Source: CAVWSM01 sp963798505 (GTDB taxonomy: Bacteria; Actinomycetota; Actinomycetes; Jiangellales; Jiangellaceae). Taken from it: a DNA stretch of 64,000 nt. The notes beneath the pieces were generated by a model, which saw only the letters and a list, made by a program, of their open reading frames with translations, searched no databases and was not told the origin of the DNA. Shown here one piece after another: positions 26,950 to 35,700 of the stretch; positions within the stretch are counted from its first letter, which is position 1, and every line of letters starts with the position of its first letter. The position numbers and the translations under genes were made by a program. Location of the stretch: NCBI GenBank assembly GCA_963798505.1, contig CAWCTX010000019.1:145977-209976 (forward strand), written 5' to 3'.

Positions 26950-28800
26950 TCACTCGACGGTGACCGATTTGGCCAAGTTTCTCGGTTGGTCGACGTCGTG
27001 GCCGCGGGCGGTGGCCATCTCGCAGGCGAACACCTGCAGCGGCACCGTGGACACCAACGGCTGCAGCAGGGTGGGCACGGCGGGGATGCGGATGAGGTGG
27101 TCGGCGTAGGGCTCGACCGCGGTGTCGCCGTCCTCGGCGATGACGACGGTGCGGGCGCCCCGGGCGCGGACCTCCTGGATGTTGCTGACGATCTTGTCGT
27201 GCAGCACCGAGCGCCCCCGCGGTGAGGGCACCACGACCACCACCGGCACGCCCTGCTCGATAAGCGCGATCGGGCCGTGCTTGAGCTCGCCGGCGGCGAA
27301 CGCCTCGGCGTGCATGTAGGCGATCTCCTTGAGCTTGAGCGCCCCCTCCAGCGCCACCGGGTAGCCGACGTGGCGCCCGATGAACAGCACCGAGCGGGTG
27401 TCGGCCAGCTCGCGGGCCAGCGCTCGGACGTGTTCCACGGTGTCCAGCACCCGGTCGACGGCCTCCGGCATGGTGGCCAGCTCGCGCACCACCGCGGCGA
27501 TCTCGTCGCCGAACTTCGTGCCCCGCACCTGCGCCAGGTAGAGCCCGACCAGGTAGCAGGCGACCAGCTGGGTCAGGAACGCCTTGGTGGAGGCGACGGC
27601 GATCTCGACACCGGCCCGGGTGTAGAGCACCGCGTCGGACTCGCGGGCCGCGGTCGAGCCGTTGGTGTTGGTGATCGCCAGCACCCGGGCCCCCTGGTCG
27701 CGGGCGTGCCGCAACGCCATGAGGGTGTCCATCGTCTCCCCGGACTGGGTGATCGCCACCACCAGCGTCTGCCGGTCCACGATGGGGTCGCGGTAGCGGA
27801 ACTCGCTGGCCAGCTCCACCTCGCACGGGATCCGCGTCCAGTGCTCGATCGCATACTTGGCGACCAGCCCGGCGTGGTACGAGGTTCCGCAAGCCACCAC
27901 GATGATCTTGTCGACGTCGCGGATGTCCTGGTCCGGGACACGCATCTCATCGAGCGTCAACCGGCCCTCCGGCGTCAGCCGGCCGATCAGCGTGTCGGCG
28001 ACCGCCTTCGGCTGCTCGGCGATCTCCTTGAGCATGAAGTAGTCGAAGCCGCCCTTCTCCGCGGCCGCGATGTCCCAGTCGACGTGGAACTCCCGTGGCT
28101 CGACCGGCGCACCCTCGAACGTCGTCAGCGTGATCGAGTCGGCCCGCAGCTCGACCACCTGGTCGTCGTCGACCTCCACCGCGGTGCGGGTGTGCGCCAT
28201 GAACGCGGCCACATCACTGGCCAGGAAGCTCTCCCCGTCGCCGCGCCCGACCACCAGCGGCGAGTTGCGCCGCGCCGCGGCCACCACACCCGGCGTCCCG
28301 GCGTGCACCACCACCAGGGTGAACGCGCCCTCGAGGCGCCGGCACACCCGTCGCAACGCCTCCGCCAAGTCGCCGTCGACCTCCGGCCACTCCTCGGCCA
28401 GCAGGTGCGCGACCACCTCGGTGTCGGTGTCCGACACCAATTCCACACCCGCCTGCTCCAGATCGGCGCGCAGCCGCGCAAAGTTCTCGATGATCCCGTT
28501 ATGGATCACCGCGAACTGGGTCGCAGTGTCCACATGCGGATGCGCGTTACGGTCGGTCGGGCCGCCATGGGTGGCCCAGCGGGTGTGCCCGATCCCCGTG
28601 CCGCTCGCCGGCAACGGGTGCTCGACCAGCGCCTTCTCCAGGTTGCCCAGCTTGCCCGCCCGCTTCACGCTGGCCAGCCGGCCGTCAGTCACCAACGCCA
28701 CCCCGGCCGAGTCATACCCGCGGTACTCCAACCGCCGCAAACCCTCAACCACCACGTCCAGAGCCGACCGCTCACCGACATAACCCACGATCCCGCACAT
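26950..28800 (-). CDS. glmS: Glutamine-fructose-6-phosphate aminotransferase (isomerising)
   Basis: Makes glucosamine-6-phosphate, the entry to UDP-GlcNAc and peptidoglycan. It has 616 residues. The N-terminal glutaminase begins MCGIVGYVGERSALD with the nucleophile Cys2, and shows GHTRWATHG and HNGIIENF. The two SIS domains include ACGTSYHAGLVAKYAIEH, ITQSGETMDTL and the C-terminal NLAKSVTVE. A -10-like TACGCT lies six bases before the ATG, with no clear ribosome site, so the mRNA may be leaderless. It is divergent from the DUF389 gene. glmM lies nearby on the same strand. Confidence 0.97.
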   Translation of the reverse strand: MCGIVGYVGERSALDVVVEGLRRLEYRGYDSAGVALVTDGRLASVKRAGKLGNLEKALVEHPLPASGTGIGHTRWATHGGPTDRNAHPHVDTATQFAVIHNGIIENFARLRADLEQAGVELVSDTDTEVVAHLLAEEWPEVDGDLAEALRRVCRRLEGAFTLVVVHAGTPGVVAAARRNSPLVVGRGDGESFLASDVAAFMAHTRTAVEVDDDQVVELRADSITLTTFEGAPVEPREFHVDWDIAAAEKGGFDYFMLKEIAEQPKAVADTLIGRLTPEGRLTLDEMRVPDQDIRDVDKIIVVACGTSYHAGLVAKYAIEHWTRIPCEVELASEFRYRDPIVDRQTLVVAITQSGETMDTLMALRHARDQGARVLAITNTNGSTAARESDAVLYTRAGVEIAVASTKAFLTQLVACYLVGLYLAQVRGTKFGDEIAAVVRELATMPEAVDRVLDTVEHVRALARELADTRSVLFIGRHVGYPVALEGALKLKEIAYMHAEAFAAGELKHGPIALIEQGVPVVVVVPSPRGRSVLHDKIVSNIQEVRARGARTVVIAEDGDTAVEPYADHLIRIPAVPTLLQPLVSTVPLQVFACEMATARGHDVDQPRNLAKSVTVE

Positions 28801-28873
28801 GGCGCCAGCGTACGGCGTGCCCCTGCGGCGCCTCGCGAGCTCAGTCATCATCGTCCGGCAGACTGCACTCGTG

Positions 28874-29839
28874 ATGCACCTGCGCCTGGTCGTCCCGGAT
28901 CGCTGCCGCGACGACGTCATCGGCGTGCTGGTCGAGCACCCGGGCGTGACCAATGTCGTACGGCTGCCGGGGGCGGCGCTGGCTCCAGCCGGCGACCTCG
29001 TTCTCGCTGACGTGACCCGCGAGGCTGGTACCGACGTGCTGCGGGAGCTTGACCAGTTCGGCATCCGCGAGGACGGCTCCATCGCGATCGACAATGCCGA
29101 CACCGTGCTGTCCAAGGCCGCGATTCAGGCCGAGCGGGACGCCCCAGGTGCCCCCGGCGACGCCGTGGTCTGGCAGACGGTGGTGGCTCAGGTCGAGCAG
29201 GACGTCTCGCCGTCGTGGTCGTTCCACGTGTTCTTGATCATGGCGACGATCATCGCCGGCATCGCAGTCGTGCTGGACTCGCCCATCCTGGTGATCGGGG
29301 CGATGGTCGTGAGCCCCGACTTCAGCCCCGTCGCGGCGGCGTGTGTCGGCATCGTCCGTCGCCGATGGGGACTGGTCTGGCGGGCGCTGCGGTTGCTCGT
29401 ATGGGGTTTCGCGCTTGCGATAGCCGTGACAACGGTGCTCGCAGTCGTTGCCCGATGGGCAGGTTGGATCACCGCCGCGGACATCGAGGCGCCGCGGCCG
29501 CTGACGGCCTTCATCTGGACCCCCGACCGGTGGTCGTTCGTCGTCGCCCTGCTCGCCGGCAGCATCGGCGTGCTGTCCTTGACCTCGGCCCGGTCGTCCG
29601 CGATGGTGGGCGTCTTCATCTCGGTGACGACCGTCCCGGCGGCCGGAGCGCTCGCCGTTGCGCTGGCCACCGGCGTTCGCGACGAGGCGTTGGGCTCAGC
29701 GGCTCAGCTCGTCGTCAACGTCTCGGGCATGCTCTTGTCGGGCTCGCTGACCTTGCTGATCCTGCGCTATCTCTGGCACCGGGCAACACCCGCCGACGGC
29801 GTCGTTCGGGTCTCGCAGTTCCATGACCATGTCCGCTGA
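28874..29839 (+). CDS. DUF389 membrane protein
   Basis: A 321-residue protein. The N-terminal 90 residues form a soluble ferredoxin-like region (MHLRLVVPDRC). Six or so hydrophobic segments follow, beginning with FHVFLIMATIIAGIAVVLDS, then LVIGAMVVSPDFSPVAAACV, the DUF389 hallmark. Function of the family is not established. The GTG at 28871 is an alternative start; a CAGACT hexamer six bases before it would suit a leaderless message. It is divergent from glmS. Confidence 0.85.
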   Translation: MHLRLVVPDRCRDDVIGVLVEHPGVTNVVRLPGAALAPAGDLVLADVTREAGTDVLRELDQFGIREDGSIAIDNADTVLSKAAIQAERDAPGAPGDAVVWQTVVAQVEQDVSPSWSFHVFLIMATIIAGIAVVLDSPILVIGAMVVSPDFSPVAAACVGIVRRRWGLVWRALRLLVWGFALAIAVTTVLAVVARWAGWITAADIEAPRPLTAFIWTPDRWSFVVALLAGSIGVLSLTSARSSAMVGVFISVTTVPAAGALAVALATGVRDEALGSAAQLVVNVSGMLLSGSLTLLILRYLWHRATPADGVVRVSQFHDHVR

Positions 29840-29866
29840 CGGAGTTTCAGGGCGCATACTGGCTGT

Positions 29867-30103
29867 ATGAGCCCTCGCCCGACCGCTGCCCGCCGTCACC
29901 TGCCCAACAGCCCGTTCAACCGTGCACCGGTCGAGGCCCCTCCCCCGATCCGCTATCAGGTCGATGATCGGGTCAACCACGACCGGCACGGAATGGGTCG
30001 GGTTGTCAGCATCACGGATGACGCCAGCTCCGTGGTCGTCGACTTCCGGGCCGGAAATGTCCTGCGGGTCACCCTTCCCAGCACCAAGCTGATCAAGCTC
30101 TGA
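29867..30103 (+). CDS. Small CarD/Tudor-like conserved protein
   Basis: A 78-residue protein with a Pro-rich N-terminus and a compact C-terminal beta-rich region, YQVDDRVNHDRHGMGRVVSI to VTLPSTKLIKL. The VxHxxHGxGxV pattern resembles CarD-type or helicase C-terminal Tudor-like RNA polymerase-interacting folds. This is a resemblance only. A CATACT hexamer lies six bases before the ATG and no ribosome site is evident, which suits a leaderless mRNA. It is convergent with glmM. Confidence 0.6.
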   Translation: MSPRPTAARRHLPNSPFNRAPVEAPPPIRYQVDDRVNHDRHGMGRVVSITDDASSVVVDFRAGNVLRVTLPSTKLIKL

Positions 30104-30131
30104 CCTCCGCGCGGCGCCTGGGGCGGCATAG

Positions 30132-31478
30132 CTAGAGCGCGAGTCGCTGCTTGACGATGGCGGCGAGGTGGTGCGCGAGCTCGTCGGCGTGTTCCTGGGT
30201 CGCGGCCTCGACCATGACACGCACGAGCGGCTCGGTGCCGGACGACCGCAGCAGCACCCGCCCGGTGCCTACCAGGTCGGCCTCGGCGGCCTTGACCGCA
30301 GCAACGACACCCTCGTCGGTCGCGGCGCGCGCCTTGTCGACGCCGGGGACGTTGACGAGCACCTGCGGGAGGCGCTGCACCACGGCGGCCAGCTCGGCGA
30401 GAGTCTTCCCGGTGGCGGCCATCTGGGAAAGCAGGTGGACGGCGGTGAGCAGCCCGTCGCCGGTGGTGGCGTGGTCGAGCAGGATCACATGCCCGGACTG
30501 CTCGCCGCCGAGCGTATAGCCGCCCTCGCGCATCGCCTCGAGCACGTACCGGTCGCCTACCGCGGTGTCGACGTAGGCCAGGCCCGCGGTCCGCATCGCA
30601 TGCCGAAAGCCCTCGTTGGCCATCACTGTGGACACGACAGTGTCGTGACGCAGCTGCCCGCGCTCGCGCAGTGCGAGAGCCAGCACCGCCAGGATCTGGT
30701 CGCCGTCGACCAGCGCCCCGGACGCGTCGGCCGCCAGGCAGCGGTCGGCGTCGCCGTCGAGTGCAATACCCACGTCGGCGCCGACCTCAACGACCTTGGC
30801 CTGCAGGTCCTGGGGGTGCGTGGAGCCGCAGCCGTCGTTGATGTTCAGCCCGTCGGGCTCGGCGTGCAGCGCGATCACCGTGGCGCCGAGCTGGCGCAGC
30901 GCCTCGGGGGCCGTCCGGTGGGCCGCGCCGTTGGCGCAGTCGACGACCACGGTCAGGCCGTCCAGCCGGTGTGGGGCGGTGCCGACGACGTGGTCGACAT
31001 ACCCGCGCCAGGCGTCCGCATCGTCACGCACCCGCCCGACCTGCGAACCCGTCGGTCGCTCCCACGCGTCGTCGAGGTGGGCCTCGATCGCATCCTCGAT
31101 CGCGTCGTCGAGCTTGTGCCCGCCCTTGGCGAGGAACTTGATGCCGTTGTCCGGCATCGGGTTATGGCTGGCCGAGATCATCACCCCGAGGTCGGCGCCG
31201 AGCGCCCCGGTCAGGTACGCGGCGGCCGGCGTCGGCACCACCCCGAGCCGTACGACGTCGACACCCGCGCTTGCCAGCCCGGCCACCGTCGCCGCCTCCA
31301 GGAACTCGCCCGAAGCGCGCGGATCGCGGCCGACCACGGCCAGCGGCCGGTGCCCGGCGAACTCGCCGGCCTCGGCCAGCACCCGGGCGGCGGCCTCGGC
31401 CAGACCCGTCGCCAGCTCAGCGGTCAACTCGCGGTTGGCAAGCCCCCGCACACCATCAGTGCCGAACAGTCGACCCAC
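30132..31478 (-). CDS. glmM: Phosphoglucosamine mutase
   Basis: Converts glucosamine-6-phosphate to glucosamine-1-phosphate, directly after GlmS. The 448 residues begin MGRLFGTDGVRGLANRELT (GTG start). The phosphoserine loop is MISASHNPMPDNG, the metal site is ALDGDADRC, and the sugar-phosphate loop is RSSGTEPLVRVM. It lies downstream of rplM-rpsI but beyond a strong terminator, so it probably has separate transcription. Confidence 0.97.
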   Translation of the reverse strand: MGRLFGTDGVRGLANRELTAELATGLAEAAARVLAEAGEFAGHRPLAVVGRDPRASGEFLEAATVAGLASAGVDVVRLGVVPTPAAAYLTGALGADLGVMISASHNPMPDNGIKFLAKGGHKLDDAIEDAIEAHLDDAWERPTGSQVGRVRDDADAWRGYVDHVVGTAPHRLDGLTVVVDCANGAAHRTAPEALRQLGATVIALHAEPDGLNINDGCGSTHPQDLQAKVVEVGADVGIALDGDADRCLAADASGALVDGDQILAVLALALRERGQLRHDTVVSTVMANEGFRHAMRTAGLAYVDTAVGDRYVLEAMREGGYTLGGEQSGHVILLDHATTGDGLLTAVHLLSQMAATGKTLAELAAVVQRLPQVLVNVPGVDKARAATDEGVVAAVKAAEADLVGTGRVLLRSSGTEPLVRVMVEAATQEHADELAHHLAAIVKQRLAL

Positions 31479-31519
31479 GCGCTTGCAGCCCTTCTCGTCG
31501 GGATCGTGCGAAAACGGAA

Positions 31520-31551
31520 GCAGCCCTGGGGGACGATACCCCCAGGGCTGC
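31520..31551 (-). terminator. Rho-independent terminator after rpsI
   Basis: A perfect 13-bp stem (31520-31532 with 31539-31551), 6-base loop, followed on the minus strand by TTCCGTTTT. It lies 44 bases past the rpsI stop. This is one of the few in the window with a T-rich tail. Confidence 0.88.
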
Positions 31552-31595
31552 TCCGGCAGAGTGCGGCTGGCGAACCCTTGGTCCGCGCACGGCGT

Positions 31596-32121
31596 CTACC
31601 GCTTGGAGTACTGCGGCGCCTTCCGGGCCTTCTTGAGACCGGCCTTCTTGCGCTCGGTCGCCCGCGCGTCGCGGGTCAGGAAGCCGGCCTTCTTGAGCGC
31701 CGGACGGTTGTTGTCGAGGTCGGCCTCGTTGAGCGCAGCGGGCCACGCCGAGGCGCAGCGCACCGGCCTGGCCGGAGACGCCGCCGCCGTGCAGGCGAGC
31801 GATGACGTCGTACTTGCCGACAAGCTCGAGCACCGTGAACGGCTCGTTGACGAGCTGCTGGTGAACCTTGTTGGGGAAGTAGGCGTCGAGCTCACGGCCG
31901 TTGATCAGCCACTTGCCGGTGCCGGGGACGATGCGCACCCGGGCGACCGCCTCCTTGCGGCGACCGGTGGCTGCGGCCGGCTCGATCGCGGAGAACCGCG
32001 ACGGGATGGCCTCGCTGGTGAAGCTCTCGGCAGCGTCGTCGACGACGGTGTCCTGCGTGGTTGCCTCGTCGGCTTCCGGGGTCTCGACGGCGATGTCCGT
32101 CACGATGGTGTCCTCGCTCAC
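31596..32121 (-). CDS. rpsI: 30S ribosomal protein S9 (frameshifted, acidic N-terminal extension)
   Basis: Small-subunit protein whose C-terminal arm reaches the P-site tRNA. The core begins TGRRKEAVARVRIVPG and ends KKARKAPQYSKR. One extra base at 31737 breaks the frame in the ALNEADLDNNRP segment; removing it restores a 174-residue protein. The first 45 residues are an acidic extension (for example SEDTIVTDIAVETPEADE) common in actinobacteria. Its ATG overlaps the rplM stop (ATGA). Confidence 0.93.
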
Positions 32122-32561
32122 TGGGCGACCTGGGTGATCTCGAAGGGCACCGGCTGCTGAGCCTGGTGCGGGTGGTCCGGCCCGGAGTAGACCTTGAGCT
32201 TCGTGAGCAACTGCCGACCCAGCTTGTTGTGGGGGAGCATGCCCTTGACAGCCTTCTCGATCACTCGGCGCGGGTTGGTCTCGAGCAGGGTGTCGTACGA
32301 CGTCGCCTTGAGGCCGCCGGGGCGGCCGGAGTGGCGGTAGTCGAGCTTCTGCTCGCGCTTGTTGCCGGTCAAGGCGACCTTTTCGGCGTTGATGACGATC
32401 ACGAAGTCACCCGTGTCCACGTGCGGCGCGAAGATCGGCTTGTGCTTGCCGCGGAGGAGGGTCGCGGCCTGGGTCGCGAGCCGGCCGAGGACGACGTCGT
32501 TGGCGTCGATGACGTACCACTGACGCTGGACGTCGCCAGGCTTCGGGCTGAACGTGCGCAC
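32118..32561 (-). CDS. rplM: 50S ribosomal protein L13
   Basis: A 147-residue early-assembly protein of the large subunit. The start is GTG, reading MRTFSPKPGDVQRQWYVID. DFVIVINAEKVALTGNK and RAVKGMLP-like EKAVKGMLPHNKLG are conserved. It is the first gene of rplM-rpsI, translationally coupled by an ATGA. A TTGACC/TACCCT promoter lies about 110-140 bases upstream. Confidence 0.97.
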   Translation of the reverse strand: MRTFSPKPGDVQRQWYVIDANDVVLGRLATQAATLLRGKHKPIFAPHVDTGDFVIVINAEKVALTGNKREQKLDYRHSGRPGGLKATSYDTLLETNPRRVIEKAVKGMLPHNKLGRQLLTKLKVYSGPDHPHQAQQPVPFEITQVAQ

Positions 32562-32673
32562 GGTCGTAGGCCTTCGTTAGTCGAAAGTTGACTGTTTCAA
32601 TGGCACCCGGCCGGAGCCGGCTGGGCGCATGCGTCGGCGCACCGCCCAGCGGCAGCACGCACAACGACGTCCT

Positions 32674-32703
32674 AGGGTACCTAGGCGCGCCCATCGGGGT
32701 CAA
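32674..32703 (-). promoter_or_regulatory. rplM-rpsI promoter
   Basis: TTGACC (32698-32703) and TACCCT (32674-32679) are 18 bases apart on the minus strand. The -10 box lies inside a perfect inverted repeat, CCTAGG-GTA-CCTAGG, at 32671-32685. The same -35 hexamer is used at groES and at the str operon. Confidence 0.75.
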
Positions 32704-32710
32704 AACGGCC

Positions 32711-32730
32711 CCGCTGGGGCGCCCCAGCGG
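32711..32730 (-). terminator. Terminator after the amylopullulanase gene
   Basis: A 20-bp perfect palindrome, CCGCTGGGGCGCCCCAGCGG, is followed on the minus strand by GGCCGTTTTG. It lies 12 bases past the amylopullulanase stop. The trailing T-run merges into the TTGACC -35 box of rplM, so the two signals abut. Confidence 0.8.
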
Positions 32731-32742
32731 CCACCTGCTGGC

Positions 32743-35700
32743 CTAGTCGGTCACGAACACCGCAACCGACCGGGCAGGGACGCTGAACTCCCCGGTCGCC
32801 TCGTCGTACGCCGAGTCGTTGACCAGGTCGTCCCCACCGGCGGCCTGCACCGGGTGCAGCTCGTAGTCCCGCCCGGCCTCCGCGGCAACCACCTGCGTCG
32901 CCTCCTCGTCCGAGCCGTTGAACACCACCACGATGCCTTCCCAGCGCCTGTCGAGGTCGCGCCCGCCTCGGTCGGAGATCGTCATGGTGATCACGCCGGG
33001 CGTCTGCGACGGCCCGCCGAGCGGGAACCCGACCTTCTGCTGGATCAGGTCGGCCGACCCGAGCCGGAACAGCGGGGACGAGAACCTGATCTCCAACAGC
33101 TCGAGCGCCCGCTCCCGGGCAGCCTGCATATCGGCCGCCGCCGGTTCGAGAGCCGGGTCGGCGAGGAGCGGCCGCATGAACGTGCCACTTGACTCGTTGT
33201 CGCCCGCAAGCGGGAGCCCGCTCCCCCACGTCGAGTCCGTTCCCGACCAGTCGACGCGGTTGAACCAGTCACCGGAGTCGTACGAGTTGCGGTCGAGCGA
33301 CTTCGACCGGAGCAGGTCGTTGCCGGCGTGCCAGAACGAGACACCCTGGGACAGCGCCGTCGTCGCCAGCGCCAGCGTGTTCATCCGCACCCGGTCGGAC
33401 ATCGGCGTCGACTGCGGCAGCTTGTACTGGAGGACGTCGAACAGCGTCTCGTTGTCGTGGGCGTCCACGTAGGTGACCGTCTCGCTGGGATCAGCGGCAT
33501 ACCCGGCCGGCTGCCCGTTGTAGTCCACCTGATCGCCACGGATCACCGTGCCGTTCTGACCGACGAACTCGTACGCCGCCAGGTTGCCGGCGAGACCGAC
33601 CTTGATCTGGTCCTGGTACCGAAGCAGCCGCGCGAGCTGCTCCTCCGGCGTCCCGTTGGCCGCGTCCCCGTTGAAGTCGGTCACGAGCCCGGAGGCGAAG
33701 CCCTGGATCCGCGGGTTGTCGTCGAACGGCCCGCCACCACGGACGGCGTCACGCAGCCGGTCGGTGAAGGTCCCGATCCCGGTGCCGGCCATGTTGGCCT
33801 GCGTCGCCTGCTCGAACCGTGCGTCGTTGGCGACCTCGCCGAAGTTCCAGCCCTCGCCGTAGAGGTAGATGTCCTCGCCATCCACCCCGTCGTGCCGCAC
33901 ATCGAGCTCGTCGAGCGCCTCGCGCACGGCCAGCATGTTGGCCTTCGAGTGGTGTCCCATGAGGTCGAAGCGGAACCCGTCGACCTTGTAGTCCTTGGCC
34001 CACGTCACCACCGAGTCGACCATGAGCTTCTCCATCATGCGGTGCTCGGTCGCCGTGTTGGCGCAGCAGGTGGAGGTCTCCACCGCCCCGGTCGACGAAA
34101 GCCGGTGGTAGTAGCCCGGCACGATCTGGTCGAGCACCGACTTGGCGTCCTGCCCGGACGCGGTGGTGTGGTTGTAGACGACGTCCATCACCACGCGTAG
34201 CCCGGCGCCGTTGATGCCCTGCACCATCTGCCGGAATTCGCGCGTGCGCTGCGCGCCCTCAGGATTGGTCGCGTACGAACCCTCGGGCGTCGTGTAGTGC
34301 CACGGGTCGTAGCCCCAGTTGAAGCCGTCCTGAGCCGTGACCGCCCCAACGCACGCCTGCTGCTGCTCGGAGGCGGGCGGGAACGACGCGAGGTCGCAGG
34401 CCGGCTCGGCCTGGTCGGCCCGCCGCTCGGCCACCGTCGCGAAGTCGAACGCCGGCAGCAGGTGCAGGTGCGTCATCCCCGCATCCGCCAGCCCCGACAG
34501 GTGCTGCATCCCGTCGCTGTCCTCGTCGGTGAAGGCCAGGTACGTGCCCTGGTGCTCCGCCGGCACCGTCTCGTCCGTGATCGAGAAGTCCCGGACGTGG
34601 AGCTCGTAGATCGTCGTGTCCTCCGGCTTCCCGGCCTCAGGCTTGCGCAGCCGGTCCCAGCCGGCCGGCTCGAGCGCCGGGTCGTCGAGGTCCACGATGA
34701 CCGAGCGCGCCGAGTCGGTGGTGAGTGCAAGCGAGTACGGATCGGTGACGAGGTTTGTCTCGACCGTGCCCGTGGCCGGGACGAAGACCTTCACCTCATA
34801 CACGTACGAGGCGCCCTTCCATGACCGTCCGCCACTTGCCGTCCAGACACCGTCGTCGTCGTGGCGCATCGACACGCGCTCGTCCGCAGACGCGCCGGGC
34901 AGCCGCACGAGCAGGGTGACATCCTTCGCCGTCGGCGCCCACAGCGCGACCTTCGGGTTGCCGCCACGCCACGTCACGCCCAGATCGCGGTCCTCGGCGT
35001 CGTCATAGACGTCGTCGAGCACTCCCGGGATCTGGATGCCGGTCGCATCGACCAGGCGCCCGAGCTCGTCGTACGACGCGATGGCGATCTGACCGGTCAG
35101 GATCTCGTCCGCGTCGCGAGCCACCTTGTCGGGCAGTTGCAGCGCTTCGTACGCCGCCAGGTGCGGCCACTTCTCCTGCAACTTCGGCGACAGCGCACCG
35201 ATGAGCGAGAGCGGTGCGGACTCGCCACCGGTGACCGCCTCGGCGTCGATACCGAGACCGCCTTCCGGCGCCCAGTGCAACCGGTAGGTCCAGCCGGTGC
35301 GGTCCTGATCGGGAAGGTTCCACGCGAGTGTGTTGTCCGTCAGCCAGTGCGCCAGCGGCTTCGTCAGGTCGGGAGTCGCCCCGGCGGCCTGCGTGCGGAC
35401 AGTCAGCACGTGCGATTCGAGGTCGTACGTGAACACGACCGCGACACCGGCGCCCGGCACGGTGAACGCAATGTTGGCACCGTCACGCGCGCCGCCTGCT
35501 CCGTAGTTCTCGGCCCACGACAACCCGTGCGCCACCTTGACCTCGTAGTTGCCCGGCGGGATCTGCGTGGTCGTGAACGTGAACGTGCCGTCGCCGTCGG
35601 GGTCCTGCAGCCAGGAGCGCATGCAGTCCGGTGCCCAGTCGCCTGGGCAGCCGAGCTCGGACTGGAAGCTGCCAGGCGCCGTGATGATCGGCCCGAGCAC

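Noticed and set aside
26800..28800. glmS ribozyme in the glmS leader
   Set aside because: The intergenic space upstream of the glmS ATG is about 70 bases and shared with a divergent gene, too short for the ribozyme, and the start looks leaderless.
27000..29010. A 577-codon open frame antisense to glmS
   Set aside because: It is a codon-bias shadow of a fully conserved gene, with no domain signature.
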